Assembly (NCBI GenBank): GCA_038232055.1 | Contig: JBBSIN010000021.1 | Coordinates: 1-33,906, forward strand | DNA from: JBBSIN01 sp038232055 | GTDB lineage: Bacteria; Actinomycetota; Actinomycetes; JADGOV01 | Direction of reading: 5' to 3' | DNA length: 33,906 nucleotides | Made by a program: the position numbers and the translations under genes | Notes under the pieces: model-generated | Database searches by the model: none | Seen by the model: only the letters and a program-made list of their open reading frames with translations | What the model was told of the DNA's origin: nothing | Shown here: positions 6,765 through 15,402 of the stretch, one piece after another | Layout: each line of letters opens with the position of its first letter | How positions within the stretch are numbered: position 1 is the first letter of the stretch

Positions 6765-7680
6765 GCAGGAAGTCGGCGATGACCGGTACGGCGACATGCG
6801 GCGCCTCCTCGAGCGGAAGGTGGCCGACTCCCGGCAGCGTGACGAACTGGGCGCCCGGTCCCAGGTCGCGCATCACCGACTCGCCAATGGCCAACGGCAG
6901 CACCGGATCGAGGGCACCCCATAGGACGAGCGCGCGCTCGGGCGAGGGTCGGGCGGGCGTCGGCTGGGCGGGCGAGGGCCCTGGTTGCCGTTGACCGATC
7001 GCCGCCGCGAGCCGCCCGCGCAGAGCCGCGCGGTAGTAGGCCAGCATGGCCTGTACGCGGGCCGGATCGGCGTACGCCGTCGCATAGTGCTCGAGCACCT
7101 CTCGGTCGAGCTCGCCGGGCGCCCGCCAGCAGTAGCGCAGCATCCGGCGCACGAGCTCGCGGCCACCCAGTGCGAACGCGACCTCGGGCAGCATGGGCAG
7201 GGCGAAGAGGGGCAGGTGCCAGGCGTGCAGCAGGCCGATCCGGCGGTACGGCGCGCTGACCACCACGAGTCGACGTACCAGGTCGGGGCGCTCCGCGGCG
7301 AGCGCGATGGCCAGGTAGCCGCCCCAGTCATGGCCCACGACGTCGACCCGGCCGTCGACTTCATGCAGGACCAGGGCGGCAAGCTCTCGGACCAGCGTCG
7401 CGGTGTCGTAGGGCCCGACCACCTCGCTGGCGCCAAGCCCCTTGAGGTCCGGCGCGACGACGAGGCGGTCGTTCGCCAGCTCGGGCAGGAGCCCCCGCCA
7501 CATCGCCCCGGTCTGCGGCACGCCGTGCAGCAGCAGCGCGGCGGGGGCCCCCGCGGACGTGCCCGCGGACCTGCCCGCCGACGTGCTGGTGGCCGTCTTG
7601 GCGGTGCCGGCGCGGGTGACCCGGAAGCGCACGCCCTCGACCGCGGAGTCGGCGGACTCCGTGCCGGGCAGAAGGCTCAC
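6754..7680 (-). CDS. Alpha/beta hydrolase, epoxide hydrolase/dehalogenase-like
   Basis: This is a 308-residue cytoplasmic alpha/beta-hydrolase-fold protein. The nucleophile elbow reads VGHDWGG with Asp118 where esterases have Ser, as in epoxide hydrolases and haloalkane dehalogenases. The oxyanion-hole motif HGVP is at residues 52-55, a cap region of about residues 145-240 follows, and the probable acid and base lie in GALDPVLPL and GVGHLPLEEAP. The N-terminal linker (about 25-47) is low-complexity and comes from a 12-bp tandem repeat. The GTG start overlaps the glnE stop as GTGA, so translation is likely coupled to glnE. A functional link to nitrogen control is not evident. The substrate is unknown. 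Confidence 0.88.
   Translation of the reverse strand: MSLLPGTESADSAVEGVRFRVTRAGTAKTATSTSAGRSAGTSAGAPAALLLHGVPQTGAMWRGLLPELANDRLVVAPDLKGLGASEVVGPYDTATLVRELAALVLHEVDGRVDVVGHDWGGYLAIALAAERPDLVRRLVVVSAPYRRIGLLHAWHLPLFALPMLPEVAFALGGRELVRRMLRYCWRAPGELDREVLEHYATAYADPARVQAMLAYYRAALRGRLAAAIGQRQPGPSPAQPTPARPSPERALVLWGALDPVLPLAIGESVMRDLGPGAQFVTLPGVGHLPLEEAPHVAVPVIADFLRAA
7550..7585 (-). repeat. 12-bp tandem repeat in hydrolase N-terminus
   Basis: Three 12-bp units based on CCCGCGGACGTG (plus strand) lie at 7550-7561, 7562-7573 and 7574-7585. They are in frame with the hydrolase and add Ser-Ala-Gly-Thr/Arg repeats to the linker before the HGVP motif. Probably slipped-strand expansion in a loop that tolerates it. 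Confidence 0.7.
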
Positions 7681-10661
7681 TGGACGAAGACCCTTTCGAC
7701 GACGGCCCGGGCCCGCCGGGTGACGCGACGGTAGTCCTCGAGGAGCCGCCCGGAGTGCCCCGGGGGGTAGCCCATCGCGCGTGCCACCGCCGCCAGGTCG
7801 CGCCCGCCGGTCGGCACGGCGTCGGCCGGCCGGCCGCGCGCCAGCAGCACCGCGTTGCGCACCGAGCCCGCGAACCGCCAGGCGGCGGCGAGCACGTCGG
7901 CGTCCGCGCGGTCGAGCAGGCCGGCCTCGGCCGCCGCCGCCATCGCCGGCAGCGTCGCGGTCGTGCGCAGGCTGGGCAGCCGGGCGGCGTGTCGCAGCTG
8001 GAGGAGCTGCACCACCCACTCCACGTCGGCCAGCCCACCCCGGCCCAACTTGATGTGCAGCCCTGGATCGGCACCGCGCGGCAACCGCTCCGCCTCCACC
8101 CGAGCCTTGATCCGCCGGATCTCGCGGACGGTGGCGTCGTCCACGCCACCGTCGGGCCATCGAACGGGACCGATCAGCTCGGTGAATCGGGCGGCGAGCT
8201 CGTCGTTCCCGGCAATGGGAGCGGCGCGCAGCAGCGCCTGCATCTCCCACGGCGACGACCAGCGCGCGTAATAGGCGGCGTACGACGCGAGGCTGCGGGT
8301 GAGCGGACCCTGCCGGCCCTCCGGCCGCAGGTCAGCGTCGACGGCCAGCGGTGGGTCGGGGGCCGGCAGCGCGAGCAGCCGGCGGAGCTCGTTGGCTACC
8401 TCATGTGCGGCGGCCGCCGCCACGTCGTCCGCGGCGCCGACCGGTTCGTGCACGAAGAGCACGTCGGCGTCACTGCTGTAGCCCTGCTCCCGTCCGCCGA
8501 GCCGGCCCATCGCGACGACGAGCAGCCGGACCGGAAGGCCGTCCGGCCGGCGGTCGGCGACGGCACGCGAGGCGACGTCGAGGGCGCTCGCCAGAGTCGC
8601 CCCCGCTATGTCCGCGAGCGCCGCACCCACCTGAACCGAGTCGAGCTGGCCGAGTACGTCGGCGCTGGCGATCCGCAGCAGCTCCTGCCGCCGCAGCCCT
8701 CGGACGGCGGTCATGGCGGTCTCGGGGTCGTCGCTGCGCCCGGCGGTGGCGCGGAACTCCACGCGCAGGGCGGCCGGTGCGCGGGGCACCAACTCCGCGT
8801 CGCCGCCCAGCATCGCCACCGCTTCGGGTGCCCGGGCGAGCAGGTCAGCGACGTAGCGGCTGGTGGCGAGCAGCCGGGCCAACCGCTCCGCGGCCGCGCC
8901 CTCGTCGCGGAGCAGGCGCAGGTACCACGGCGTCGTGCCCAGCGCTTCGCTCACCTGCCGGAAGGACAGCAGGCCGGCGTCGGGGTCGGCCGCATCGGCG
9001 AACCAGCCGAGCATGACCGGCAGCAGGGTGCGCTGGATCGCAGCCCGCCGGCTCACCCCGGCGGTCAGTGCCTCGAGGTGGCGCAGTGCTGCTCCCGGGT
9101 CGGCGAACCCGAGCACCTCGAGCCGGGAGCGGGCGGCGGTGGGCGAGAGCCGGGTCTGCTCGGCCGGCAGCCGCGCCACAGCAGTTAGCAGCGGCCGGTA
9201 GAACAGCTTCTCGTGCAGCCGACGTACCTCTCGGGCCTGCCGCCCATGCTCGGCCCGCAACTCGGCGACGGGCTCGGCTCGAAAACCCACGGCCCGTGCC
9301 AGCCGGCGCAGCTCGGGCTCGTCAGCCGGCAGGAGGTGCGTACGCCGCAGCCTCGCCAACTGCAGCCGGTGCTCCAACAGGCGCAGGAAGCGGTACGCCG
9401 ATCCCAGCCGGACGGCGTCGTCGCGCCCGACATAGCCGCCGGCGGCGAGCTCGTCCAGAGCGGCGAGGGTGCTTCCGCTACGCAGCGTCGGGTCGGCCCG
9501 GCCGTGCACGAGCTGGAGCAGCTGGACCGCGAACTCCACGTCGCGCAGGCCGCCGGGGCCGAGTTTCAGTTCGCGCTGCGCCGACTGGGGTGGCAAGGTC
9601 GCCGCCACCCGCCGGCGCATGGCCTGCACGTCCGGCACGAAGCCCGGCCGGTCCGCCGCGCTCCACACCAACCGGCCGGCCATCTCGGCGTACGCCTGGC
9701 CGAGCGCCGGGTCGCCGGCGACGGGGCGGGCCTTGAGCAAGGCCTGAAACTCCCACGTCTTCGCCCATCGCTGGTAGTACGCCTCGTGGCTGGCCAGGGT
9801 GCGCACGAGTGGGCCGGCCCTGCCCTCGGGCCGCAGCCCGGCGTCCACCGGCCACAGCGTCCCCTCCGCCGTCGTGGCCGAGCACGCCTGCATCAGTCCT
9901 GCCGCGAGTGAGGTCGCGGTGTGCAAGGCCGAAGCCTCGTCGGCTCCGGCGCCCGCTGCGGCGCCCGGTGCGGCACCCTGCTCCGCGACGAAGACCACAT
10001 CGACGTCGCTCACGTAGTTGAGCTCGCGGCCGCCGCACTTGCCCATGCCGATCACCGCCAGCCGGCACGGCGCCGCGTCCGGCGGAAGTTGCGCCTGCGC
10101 GATCGCGAGCGCCGCCGTGAGCGCGGCGGCGGCGAGATCGGCGAGCTCGCCGGCCACCTCGTCGACAGCCAGGCCGGCGCAGAGGTCCCTGGCCGCCAAC
10201 CCGAGGAGGAGCCGCCGGTAGGTCCTGCGCAGCGCGTCGAGGGCTGCGGTGCTGCCGCCGTACGGCGTCACGGCGTCGACCAGCGTCTGCTCCAGGCCGA
10301 GCGCGGTCGGCCGGCTCGCGGCGAGCGTCTCGTCGGCCAGCACATGCCAGTCCCCGGGATGCCGGGCAAGGTCGTCGGCGAGCGCGGCGCTCGCGCCGAG
10401 TACCGCGGCGAGTCGCCCGCGGACCTCGGGGCAGGTGCGCAATGCCGCGAGCAGTTCCCGTCGGTCCGGTGCGGCGTCGGCGAGGCGCGCGAGGCCGCGG
10501 AGCGCGAGGTCCGGGTCCGCGGCGTCGGCAAGTGCAGCGATCACCGCGGGGTCGGCGAGCACGCCGAGGCCGGCGAGGGTCCGCTCGGCGACACCGGAAT
10601 CGGCAAAGCCGAGCCGGGCCAGGCGCGCCGCAGCCGAGCCCCCGCGGGGATGCTCGCTCAC
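7677..10661 (-). CDS. glnE: Bifunctional glutamine synthetase adenylyltransferase/deadenylase
   Basis: GlnE adenylylates GlnA at Tyr402 to switch it off when nitrogen is plentiful, and reverses the reaction by phosphorolysis. The 994-residue length is normal. Two nucleotidyltransferase domains are visible: the N-terminal one with GKCGGRELNYVSDVDVVFV at residues 207-225 (Asp219, Asp221), expected to deadenylylate, and the C-terminal one with GGREQGYSSDADVLFV around 721-736, expected to adenylylate. Helical linkers fill the rest. The GTG start at 10661 overlaps the upstream GNAT stop as GTGA, and the glnE stop overlaps the downstream hydrolase start in the same manner, so the three genes form one translationally coupled operon. 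Confidence 0.95.
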   Translation of the reverse strand: MSEHPRGGSAAARLARLGFADSGVAERTLAGLGVLADPAVIAALADAADPDLALRGLARLADAAPDRRELLAALRTCPEVRGRLAAVLGASAALADDLARHPGDWHVLADETLAASRPTALGLEQTLVDAVTPYGGSTAALDALRRTYRRLLLGLAARDLCAGLAVDEVAGELADLAAAALTAALAIAQAQLPPDAAPCRLAVIGMGKCGGRELNYVSDVDVVFVAEQGAAPGAAAGAGADEASALHTATSLAAGLMQACSATTAEGTLWPVDAGLRPEGRAGPLVRTLASHEAYYQRWAKTWEFQALLKARPVAGDPALGQAYAEMAGRLVWSAADRPGFVPDVQAMRRRVAATLPPQSAQRELKLGPGGLRDVEFAVQLLQLVHGRADPTLRSGSTLAALDELAAGGYVGRDDAVRLGSAYRFLRLLEHRLQLARLRRTHLLPADEPELRRLARAVGFRAEPVAELRAEHGRQAREVRRLHEKLFYRPLLTAVARLPAEQTRLSPTAARSRLEVLGFADPGAALRHLEALTAGVSRRAAIQRTLLPVMLGWFADAADPDAGLLSFRQVSEALGTTPWYLRLLRDEGAAAERLARLLATSRYVADLLARAPEAVAMLGGDAELVPRAPAALRVEFRATAGRSDDPETAMTAVRGLRRQELLRIASADVLGQLDSVQVGAALADIAGATLASALDVASRAVADRRPDGLPVRLLVVAMGRLGGREQGYSSDADVLFVHEPVGAADDVAAAAAHEVANELRRLLALPAPDPPLAVDADLRPEGRQGPLTRSLASYAAYYARWSSPWEMQALLRAAPIAGNDELAARFTELIGPVRWPDGGVDDATVREIRRIKARVEAERLPRGADPGLHIKLGRGGLADVEWVVQLLQLRHAARLPSLRTTATLPAMAAAAEAGLLDRADADVLAAAWRFAGSVRNAVLLARGRPADAVPTGGRDLAAVARAMGYPPGHSGRLLEDYRRVTRRARAVVERVFVQ

Positions 10662-11182
10662 GGATCCCCGCGCAGCCGGCTGTAGAGGACGAGGTCGTGC
10701 CACCCGCCGGCCCGCCACTGGGCGCCCCGCAGCACGCCGTCCCGGCGAAAGCCGGCCTTCTCCAGCGCCCGCTGCTCCGCGACGTTGTCGACGTCGGTGC
10801 CGGCATCGACGCGGTTGACCGGGTAGGTCGCGAAGAGATAGCCGACGAGCATCCGCTGGGCGCGGGTGCCGAGGCCGACCCCGCGTTGGGCCGGCAGCAG
10901 CCGGATGCCGATGTTCAGCGCGTGTCCGGCGCCTGGTGGCCCGTACGGCTGGGCGTGCCAACCGACGTCGCCGACGACCCGCTCGTCGAGGGTGACGAGC
11001 AGTGTCCCGCCCTCCGGGGTGAGCAGCCCGTCCTCGTGCCAGGCGCGGGCAACGGTGAACGTCCGCTTGAAGCCGAAGAAGTTGAACGGGTCCTGATCCG
11101 CCGCGGTCGTCGCCGCGTCGGTGAAGTACGACAGGTCCGTCTCCTGAACCGGCCGCAGCGCTAGCTCGTCCCGATCGCCCAT
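10658..11182 (-). CDS. GNAT family N-acetyltransferase (RimJ/RimL type)
   Basis: This is a 174-residue acetyl-CoA-dependent acetyltransferase of the GNAT fold. Motif A with the pyrophosphate loop is visible in GIRLLPAQRGVGLGTRAQ (about residues 92-109), and the later DNVAEQRALEKAGFRRDGVLRG segment is typical of RimJ/RimL-like members that modify protein N-termini or small amines. The ATG start at 11182 has a TACCGT -10-like box 7 bases upstream and no Shine-Dalgarno sequence, so the operon may begin with a leaderless message. The stop codon overlaps the glnE start, an unusually close link. Whether it modifies part of the nitrogen-control machinery is unknown. Confidence 0.88.
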   Translation of the reverse strand: MGDRDELALRPVQETDLSYFTDAATTAADQDPFNFFGFKRTFTVARAWHEDGLLTPEGGTLLVTLDERVVGDVGWHAQPYGPPGAGHALNIGIRLLPAQRGVGLGTRAQRMLVGYLFATYPVNRVDAGTDVDNVAEQRALEKAGFRRDGVLRGAQWRAGGWHDLVLYSRLRGDP

Positions 11183-11195
11183 GACCGGAACGGTA
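11183..11195 (-). promoter_or_regulatory. Putative leaderless promoter of the GNAT-glnE operon
   Basis: On the minus strand TACCGT (11195-11190) fits TAnnnT and ends 7 bases before the ATG at 11182. There is no Shine-Dalgarno sequence. The 109-bp gap to the upstream amidotransferase gene is long enough for an independent promoter. Confidence 0.4.
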
Positions 11196-11291
11196 GTGAC
11201 TCCAGTGCCCGGTCGACGCTGTCACCTGGTGGTCGCCGGACGCGAGCGTCCGCAGGTGCGCTCGACGCCACCGAGCTGGAGTTCGCTCTTG

Positions 11292-12059
11292 TCACGGTCG
11301 TTTACGTCGCGGTCGAGATCGCAGCCGAGGCGCAGAGTCGCCTTCTGTCCCGCCTGCGCCGATAGCGGCGAAGCGGGCGGCGACCGGCTGCCAGGTCGCC
11401 GCGAGCGCAGGCTGGCTCTCGGCGACGTGCCAGAGGAGCTCGGCCGGGTCGCGGCCGAGTCGCCGGAGGTCGCCGCTGCTCTGCCGGGCCCACGAGGTCG
11501 CCATGGACAGCGTCACCTCGGGATGCCACTGCACCCCCCACACCCGCTCCCCGAGCCGGAAGGCCTGATGCCGGTATGCCGTGGACTCCAGCAGCGGCAC
11601 CGCCCCGCGCGGCAGCTCGACGACGCCGTCGAAGTGCCACTGAAAAGCCGGTACGGCCGGCGCCAGAGCGCCCAACAACGGGTCGTCCGCGGCCGTCGGG
11701 AGCCGCCGGACGTCGCAGACGCCGATCTCCGGCCCGGGTGCAGCGCCGACCTGCACCATGCCGCCGGTCGCCCTGGCCAGCAGCTGCGCGCCCAGGCAGA
11801 TCGCCAGGGTGGGCGTCTGGTCCTCGACAGCTGCCCGCAGCAGCGCGCGCGTCGCCGGCAGCCACGGCGCGACCTCGTCGTCGTACGCCGACATCTCCCC
11901 GCCGAGTACCACCAGCGCGTCGGCGTCGACCCGGCTCGGCAGCGGCTCCCCGGCGTACGCGCGGATCACCTCGAGGTGCACGCCGGCGGCCGGCAACCAC
12001 TCGCCGAGCCAGCCCGGACCGTCGCCGGCGGAGTGCTGGACCACGATCGCCCGGCTCAC
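11292..12059 (-). CDS. Class I glutamine amidotransferase-like protein
   Basis: This is a 255-residue stand-alone class I (triad) glutamine amidotransferase or gamma-glutamyl hydrolase-like protein, close in type to GMP synthase amidotransferase domains. The nucleophile cysteine is in AICLGAQLLA and the His/Glu pair is in WGVQWHPEV; an additional FQWHFDGV segment is conserved in this family. The C-terminal tail of about 30 residues is basic and probably disordered. It starts with GTG 19 bp after the glnA2 stop, so the two are almost certainly cotranscribed. By analogy with polyamine pathways, it could hydrolyse gamma-glutamyl products made by GlnA2. That is inference. Confidence 0.85.
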   Translation of the reverse strand: MSRAIVVQHSAGDGPGWLGEWLPAAGVHLEVIRAYAGEPLPSRVDADALVVLGGEMSAYDDEVAPWLPATRALLRAAVEDQTPTLAICLGAQLLARATGGMVQVGAAPGPEIGVCDVRRLPTAADDPLLGALAPAVPAFQWHFDGVVELPRGAVPLLESTAYRHQAFRLGERVWGVQWHPEVTLSMATSWARQSSGDLRRLGRDPAELLWHVAESQPALAATWQPVAARFAAIGAGGTEGDSAPRLRSRPRRKRP

Positions 12060-12078
12060 TGACGCGCTTCCGGGCCGA

Positions 12079-13419
12079 TCACAGGACCGGAAGGTAGCGC
12101 TCGAGCTCGAACGGCGTGACCCGCCGGCGGTACTCGCTCCACTCGGCGCGCTTGTTGCGCAGGAAGAAGTCGAACACGTGCTCGCCGAGCGTCTCCGCCA
12201 CGAGCTCGGAGCGCTCCATGACCGCGGTCGCTCTGGACAGGCTGTCCGGCAGCGGCTCGATGCCGAGCGCCCGCCGCTCGCCGTCGGAGAGCGCCCACAC
12301 GTCGTCCTCGGCGCCCGCCGGCAGCTCGTAGCCCTGCTCGATGCCCCGGAGGCCGGCCGCGAGCATGACCGCGAAGGCGAGGTAGGGGTTGCACGCCGTG
12401 TCCGGCGAGCGGACCTCGACCCGGGTCGCCTGTCCCTTCTGCGGCTTGTACATAGGCACCCGGATCATCGCGGAGCGGTTGTTGTGCCCCCAGCAGACGT
12501 ACGCCGGCGCCTCGCCCCCGCCGTAGAGCCGCTTGTAGGAGTTGACCCACTGGTTGGTCACCGCGGTGATCTCACCCGCGTGCCGAAGCAGCCCGGCGAT
12601 GAAGGCACGGCCGGCCTTGGACAGGTGGTAGGGATCGCCCGCCTCGTGGAAGGCGTTGCGGTCGCCCTCGAACAGCGACAGGTGAGTGTGCATGGCCGAG
12701 CCCGGCTGGTCCTCGAACGGTTTCGGCATGAACGAGGCGTAGACGCCCTGGTCGAGCGCCACCTCCTTGACGATCAACCGGAACGTCATGATGTTGTCGG
12801 CCGTCGTCAGCGCGTCGGCGTAGCGAAGGTCGATCTCCTGCTGTCCGGGGGCGACCTCGTGGTGGCTGAACTCCACCGAGATGCCGACCTGCTCCAGGAC
12901 GTCGATCGCCCGGCGACGGAAGTCGTGCCCGGCGTCGTGCGGCGTGTGGTCGAAGTAACCCCCGGCCTCGACCGGCGCCGGCAGGTCTCCGGGCACGCCC
13001 GGCCGGCCGCGGAGCAGGACGAACTCGATCTCGGGATGCGTGTAGAAGGTGAAGCCGAGCTCCCCGGCGCGGGCGAGTGCGCGCTGGAGGACGTGTCGCG
13101 GATCGGCGTACGACGGTGAGCCGTCGGGCATCAGGATGTCGCAGAACATCCGCGCCGTCCCCGCTTCCCCGCGGCGGCCGGGAAGCACCGCGAAGGTCGA
13201 CGGGTCGGGGCGGGCCAGCATGTCCGACTCGTGCACGCGCGCAAAGCCCTCGATCGCCGACCCGTCGAACCCGATGCCTTCGGCGAAGGCTCCCTCCAGC
13301 TCCGCCGGAGCCACCGCCACCGACTTTAGGAAGCCGAGCACGTCGGTGAACCAGAGCCGGACGAAGCGGATGTCACGTTCTTCGATGGTGCGGAGCACGA
13401 ACTCCTGCTGGCGGTCCAC
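12079..13419 (-). CDS. glnA2: Glutamine synthetase-like protein GlnA2
   Basis: This is a 446-residue glutamine-synthetase-fold enzyme, the second of the window. Metal and substrate residues are kept: Glu130 and Glu132 (HPEIEF), Glu188 and Glu195 (HHEVAPGQQEID), His244 (SAMHTHLS). The adenylylation tyrosine is missing: the aligned position is Trp375 in EDDVWALSDGE, so GlnE should not regulate it. Its position beside glnE fits glnA2 of streptomycetes and mycobacteria. The Streptomyces coelicolor homologue has been described as a gamma-glutamylpolyamine synthetase, so the true substrate here may be a polyamine rather than ammonia. The GTG start at 13419 matches the family N-terminus (RQQEFVLRTIEERDIRFVRLW-like). 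It is cotranscribed with the amidotransferase gene. Confidence 0.92.
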   Translation of the reverse strand: MDRQQEFVLRTIEERDIRFVRLWFTDVLGFLKSVAVAPAELEGAFAEGIGFDGSAIEGFARVHESDMLARPDPSTFAVLPGRRGEAGTARMFCDILMPDGSPSYADPRHVLQRALARAGELGFTFYTHPEIEFVLLRGRPGVPGDLPAPVEAGGYFDHTPHDAGHDFRRRAIDVLEQVGISVEFSHHEVAPGQQEIDLRYADALTTADNIMTFRLIVKEVALDQGVYASFMPKPFEDQPGSAMHTHLSLFEGDRNAFHEAGDPYHLSKAGRAFIAGLLRHAGEITAVTNQWVNSYKRLYGGGEAPAYVCWGHNNRSAMIRVPMYKPQKGQATRVEVRSPDTACNPYLAFAVMLAAGLRGIEQGYELPAGAEDDVWALSDGERRALGIEPLPDSLSRATAVMERSELVAETLGEHVFDFFLRNKRAEWSEYRRRVTPFELERYLPVL

Positions 13420-13575
13420 CGGGCGAGGCTACGACGGTCCGGTTACCGGCCGGTGTCCTGACCCCAGTGGCACGAGCACCGGACTTCCGCAAACCGACCC
13501 CGAAGACCCGGCATTTAGGGCACAGTGGCACGGACAGCACAGTCACACGGACGACCACAGCACCGAAGGAAGGTC

Positions 13576-15369
13576 ATGCGCCGTACGCTCGCGCTCGGCA
13601 CGGTCGTCGGCGTGCTCGCCGGTCTCGTCGTCGCGGGGGTCCTGCCCGCGACGCCCCGCCGGACCGCATCCGCAGACGTCGCGACGACCCCCTGCGGTAC
13701 GGCGACGACCGCACCACCCGCGACGTTCTCCAGCGTGGTGTGGATCGTGTTGTCGAGCAAGACGTTCCCGCAGGTCGTCGGCAACCGTACGAACGCGCCT
13801 TACACCAACACTCTCGCCGACAACTGTGGTCTGGCCACCGCCTATACGACCGGGCTCGCGGCGTCCGCGCCGCCCTTGGCGAGCTACCTGGCGATGACCT
13901 CCGGCTCGCCGCAGGGCGTCACGGCCAACAACCCCCCGACGTCCGCCGGCCTCGCCGGACCCAGCCTCTTCGCCCAGCTCGGCACGGGCGGTTGGACCAC
14001 CCTCGAGCAGTCCATGCCGGTCAACTGTGCCCGCGCCGACGCCAAGCCCTACGCCGTCACGCGCAACCCCGCTGCCTACTTCGCGTCCGCGAGAGACGAC
14101 TGCGCGACCCAGGACGTGCCGCTCGGCGCGATGCCCAGCAGCTTCGGGGCGTTCACCCTTCTCAAGCCCGACCTCGAGCACGACATGTCACCGACCGCCC
14201 AGCACTCGAGCGTCGCTGGGCAGGTAGGCGCCGGCGACACCTGGCTGGCCGGGCAGCTGCCGCTCCTGCTCCGTTCCGCCCAGTACCAGGCCGGCAGCAT
14301 GGCGATCTTCGTGACGTGGGACAAGGGCAGCGGCACGTCGACCCACGTGCCAACGCTGGTCATCTCGCCGTACACCCACGCCGGGACCCGCGGCACCGAC
14401 GCCTACACGCACTATTCGATGCTGCGGACCACCGAGGACCTGCTCGGCCAGCCTGCGCTCGGCTCGGCGCAGACCGCGAGCTCGATGGCCGCGGAGTTCG
14501 GCCTGGTCGCGCGTCCCGCAGGACCGGCCGCGCCGTGCGGGACGGCGGTCTCCCCGGCGCCTGCCGTCTTCGACCACGTCGTCTGGGTGCTGCTGGAGAA
14601 CAAGAACGACACCGACGTGCTCGGCAACACCGCTGACGCGCCGTTCCTGAACTCTCTCGCCCGCGCGTGCGGTGTCGCGACGAACCTCACCGCCGTCAAC
14701 AACTCGCTGCCGAAGATCCCGCTGACGAGCGGCAACCCGTGGGGCATCACGAAGAACGCGCCGCCGTCGACGCTGACCCTGGACCACCCGAGCCTGTTCT
14801 CCCAGCTCGCCGGCGGTTGGCACAGCTACATGGAGTCGATGCCGAGGAACTGCTCCCTCACCAACACGCTGGAGTACGCCGCGCGGCACAACCCCGCGGC
14901 CTACTACGTGAGCACCGGGATGCGCAGCGAGTGCGCGGTCAACGACACGGCGCTCGGCACGGCCCCGGCGCCGTTGGACCTCTCCGCCCCCTTCACCTAC
15001 GTCGAGGCCAACATGGAGCACTCCATGCACCTGACGTCGATCAACAAGACGATCCGCCAGCAGGTCCGCTCCGGTGACGCATGGGCGGCCGACCAGCTGC
15101 CGACCATCCTCAACAGCCCGGAGTACCAGGCCGGGAGCACCGTGGTCTTTATCACCTGGGATCACAGCAGCAGCACCGGCCTCACCCACCCCCTGCCCAC
15201 GATCGTGCTCTCGCCGTACACCACACCGGGCACCGCCGACGGCACCGCCTACACCCACTACTCCTTGCTGCGCACCACCGAGGAGCTGCTCGGCCAGGGC
15301 CTGTTGGAGAACGCCGCCGGCGCCTCCTCGATGCTGACCGGTTTCGGTCTCGCGGAGCCGCTGCCCTGA
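13576..15369 (+). CDS. Secreted protein with two tandem phosphoesterase-like domains
   Basis: This is a 597-residue exported protein. Residues 1-34 form a signal peptide (basic start, hydrophobic core TLALGTVVGVLAGLVVAGVL). Two homologous domains of about 275 residues follow, at 38-311 and 318-595, both resembling the acid phosphatase/phospholipase C-type phosphoesterase family. Matched landmarks include PCGTA, APYTNTLA against APFLNSLA, YQAGSMAIFVTWD against YQAGSTVVFITWD, and YTHYSMLRTTEDLLGQ against YTHYSLLRTTEELLGQ. The family metal ligand pair Glu-Asn is kept in copy 2 (E341-N342) but replaced by Ser60-Ser61 in copy 1, so only copy 2 might be active. ATG 13576 follows GGAAGG and precedes the signal peptide. 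It is divergent from glnA2. Confidence 0.85.
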   Translation: MRRTLALGTVVGVLAGLVVAGVLPATPRRTASADVATTPCGTATTAPPATFSSVVWIVLSSKTFPQVVGNRTNAPYTNTLADNCGLATAYTTGLAASAPPLASYLAMTSGSPQGVTANNPPTSAGLAGPSLFAQLGTGGWTTLEQSMPVNCARADAKPYAVTRNPAAYFASARDDCATQDVPLGAMPSSFGAFTLLKPDLEHDMSPTAQHSSVAGQVGAGDTWLAGQLPLLLRSAQYQAGSMAIFVTWDKGSGTSTHVPTLVISPYTHAGTRGTDAYTHYSMLRTTEDLLGQPALGSAQTASSMAAEFGLVARPAGPAAPCGTAVSPAPAVFDHVVWVLLENKNDTDVLGNTADAPFLNSLARACGVATNLTAVNNSLPKIPLTSGNPWGITKNAPPSTLTLDHPSLFSQLAGGWHSYMESMPRNCSLTNTLEYAARHNPAAYYVSTGMRSECAVNDTALGTAPAPLDLSAPFTYVEANMEHSMHLTSINKTIRQQVRSGDAWAADQLPTILNSPEYQAGSTVVFITWDHSSSTGLTHPLPTIVLSPYTTPGTADGTAYTHYSLLRTTEELLGQGLLENAAGASSMLTGFGLAEPLP

Positions 15370-15390
15370 CCGATCCGGGGTGACCGGTCC

Positions 15391-15402
15391 TAAGATCGAA
15401 CT
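15391..15402 (+). promoter_or_regulatory. Putative leaderless -10 element of nadE
   Basis: TAAGAT at 15391-15396 is a good -10 hexamer and ends 6 bases before the nadE GTG at 15403. No Shine-Dalgarno sequence lies between them. This supports both the start choice and a leaderless message. Confidence 0.45.

Noticed and set aside
5771..6922. Upstream extension of the FrnE-like frame over the PAP2 gene
   Set aside because: The DsbA fold begins at the GTG at 5770 with a ribosome binding site; the extension is antisense to PAP2.
13465..13532. 10-bp direct repeat CAGTGGCACG upstream of the phosphoesterase gene (13465-13474, 13523-13532)
   Set aside because: It is short, has no symmetry and no suitable spacing to a promoter; probably chance.
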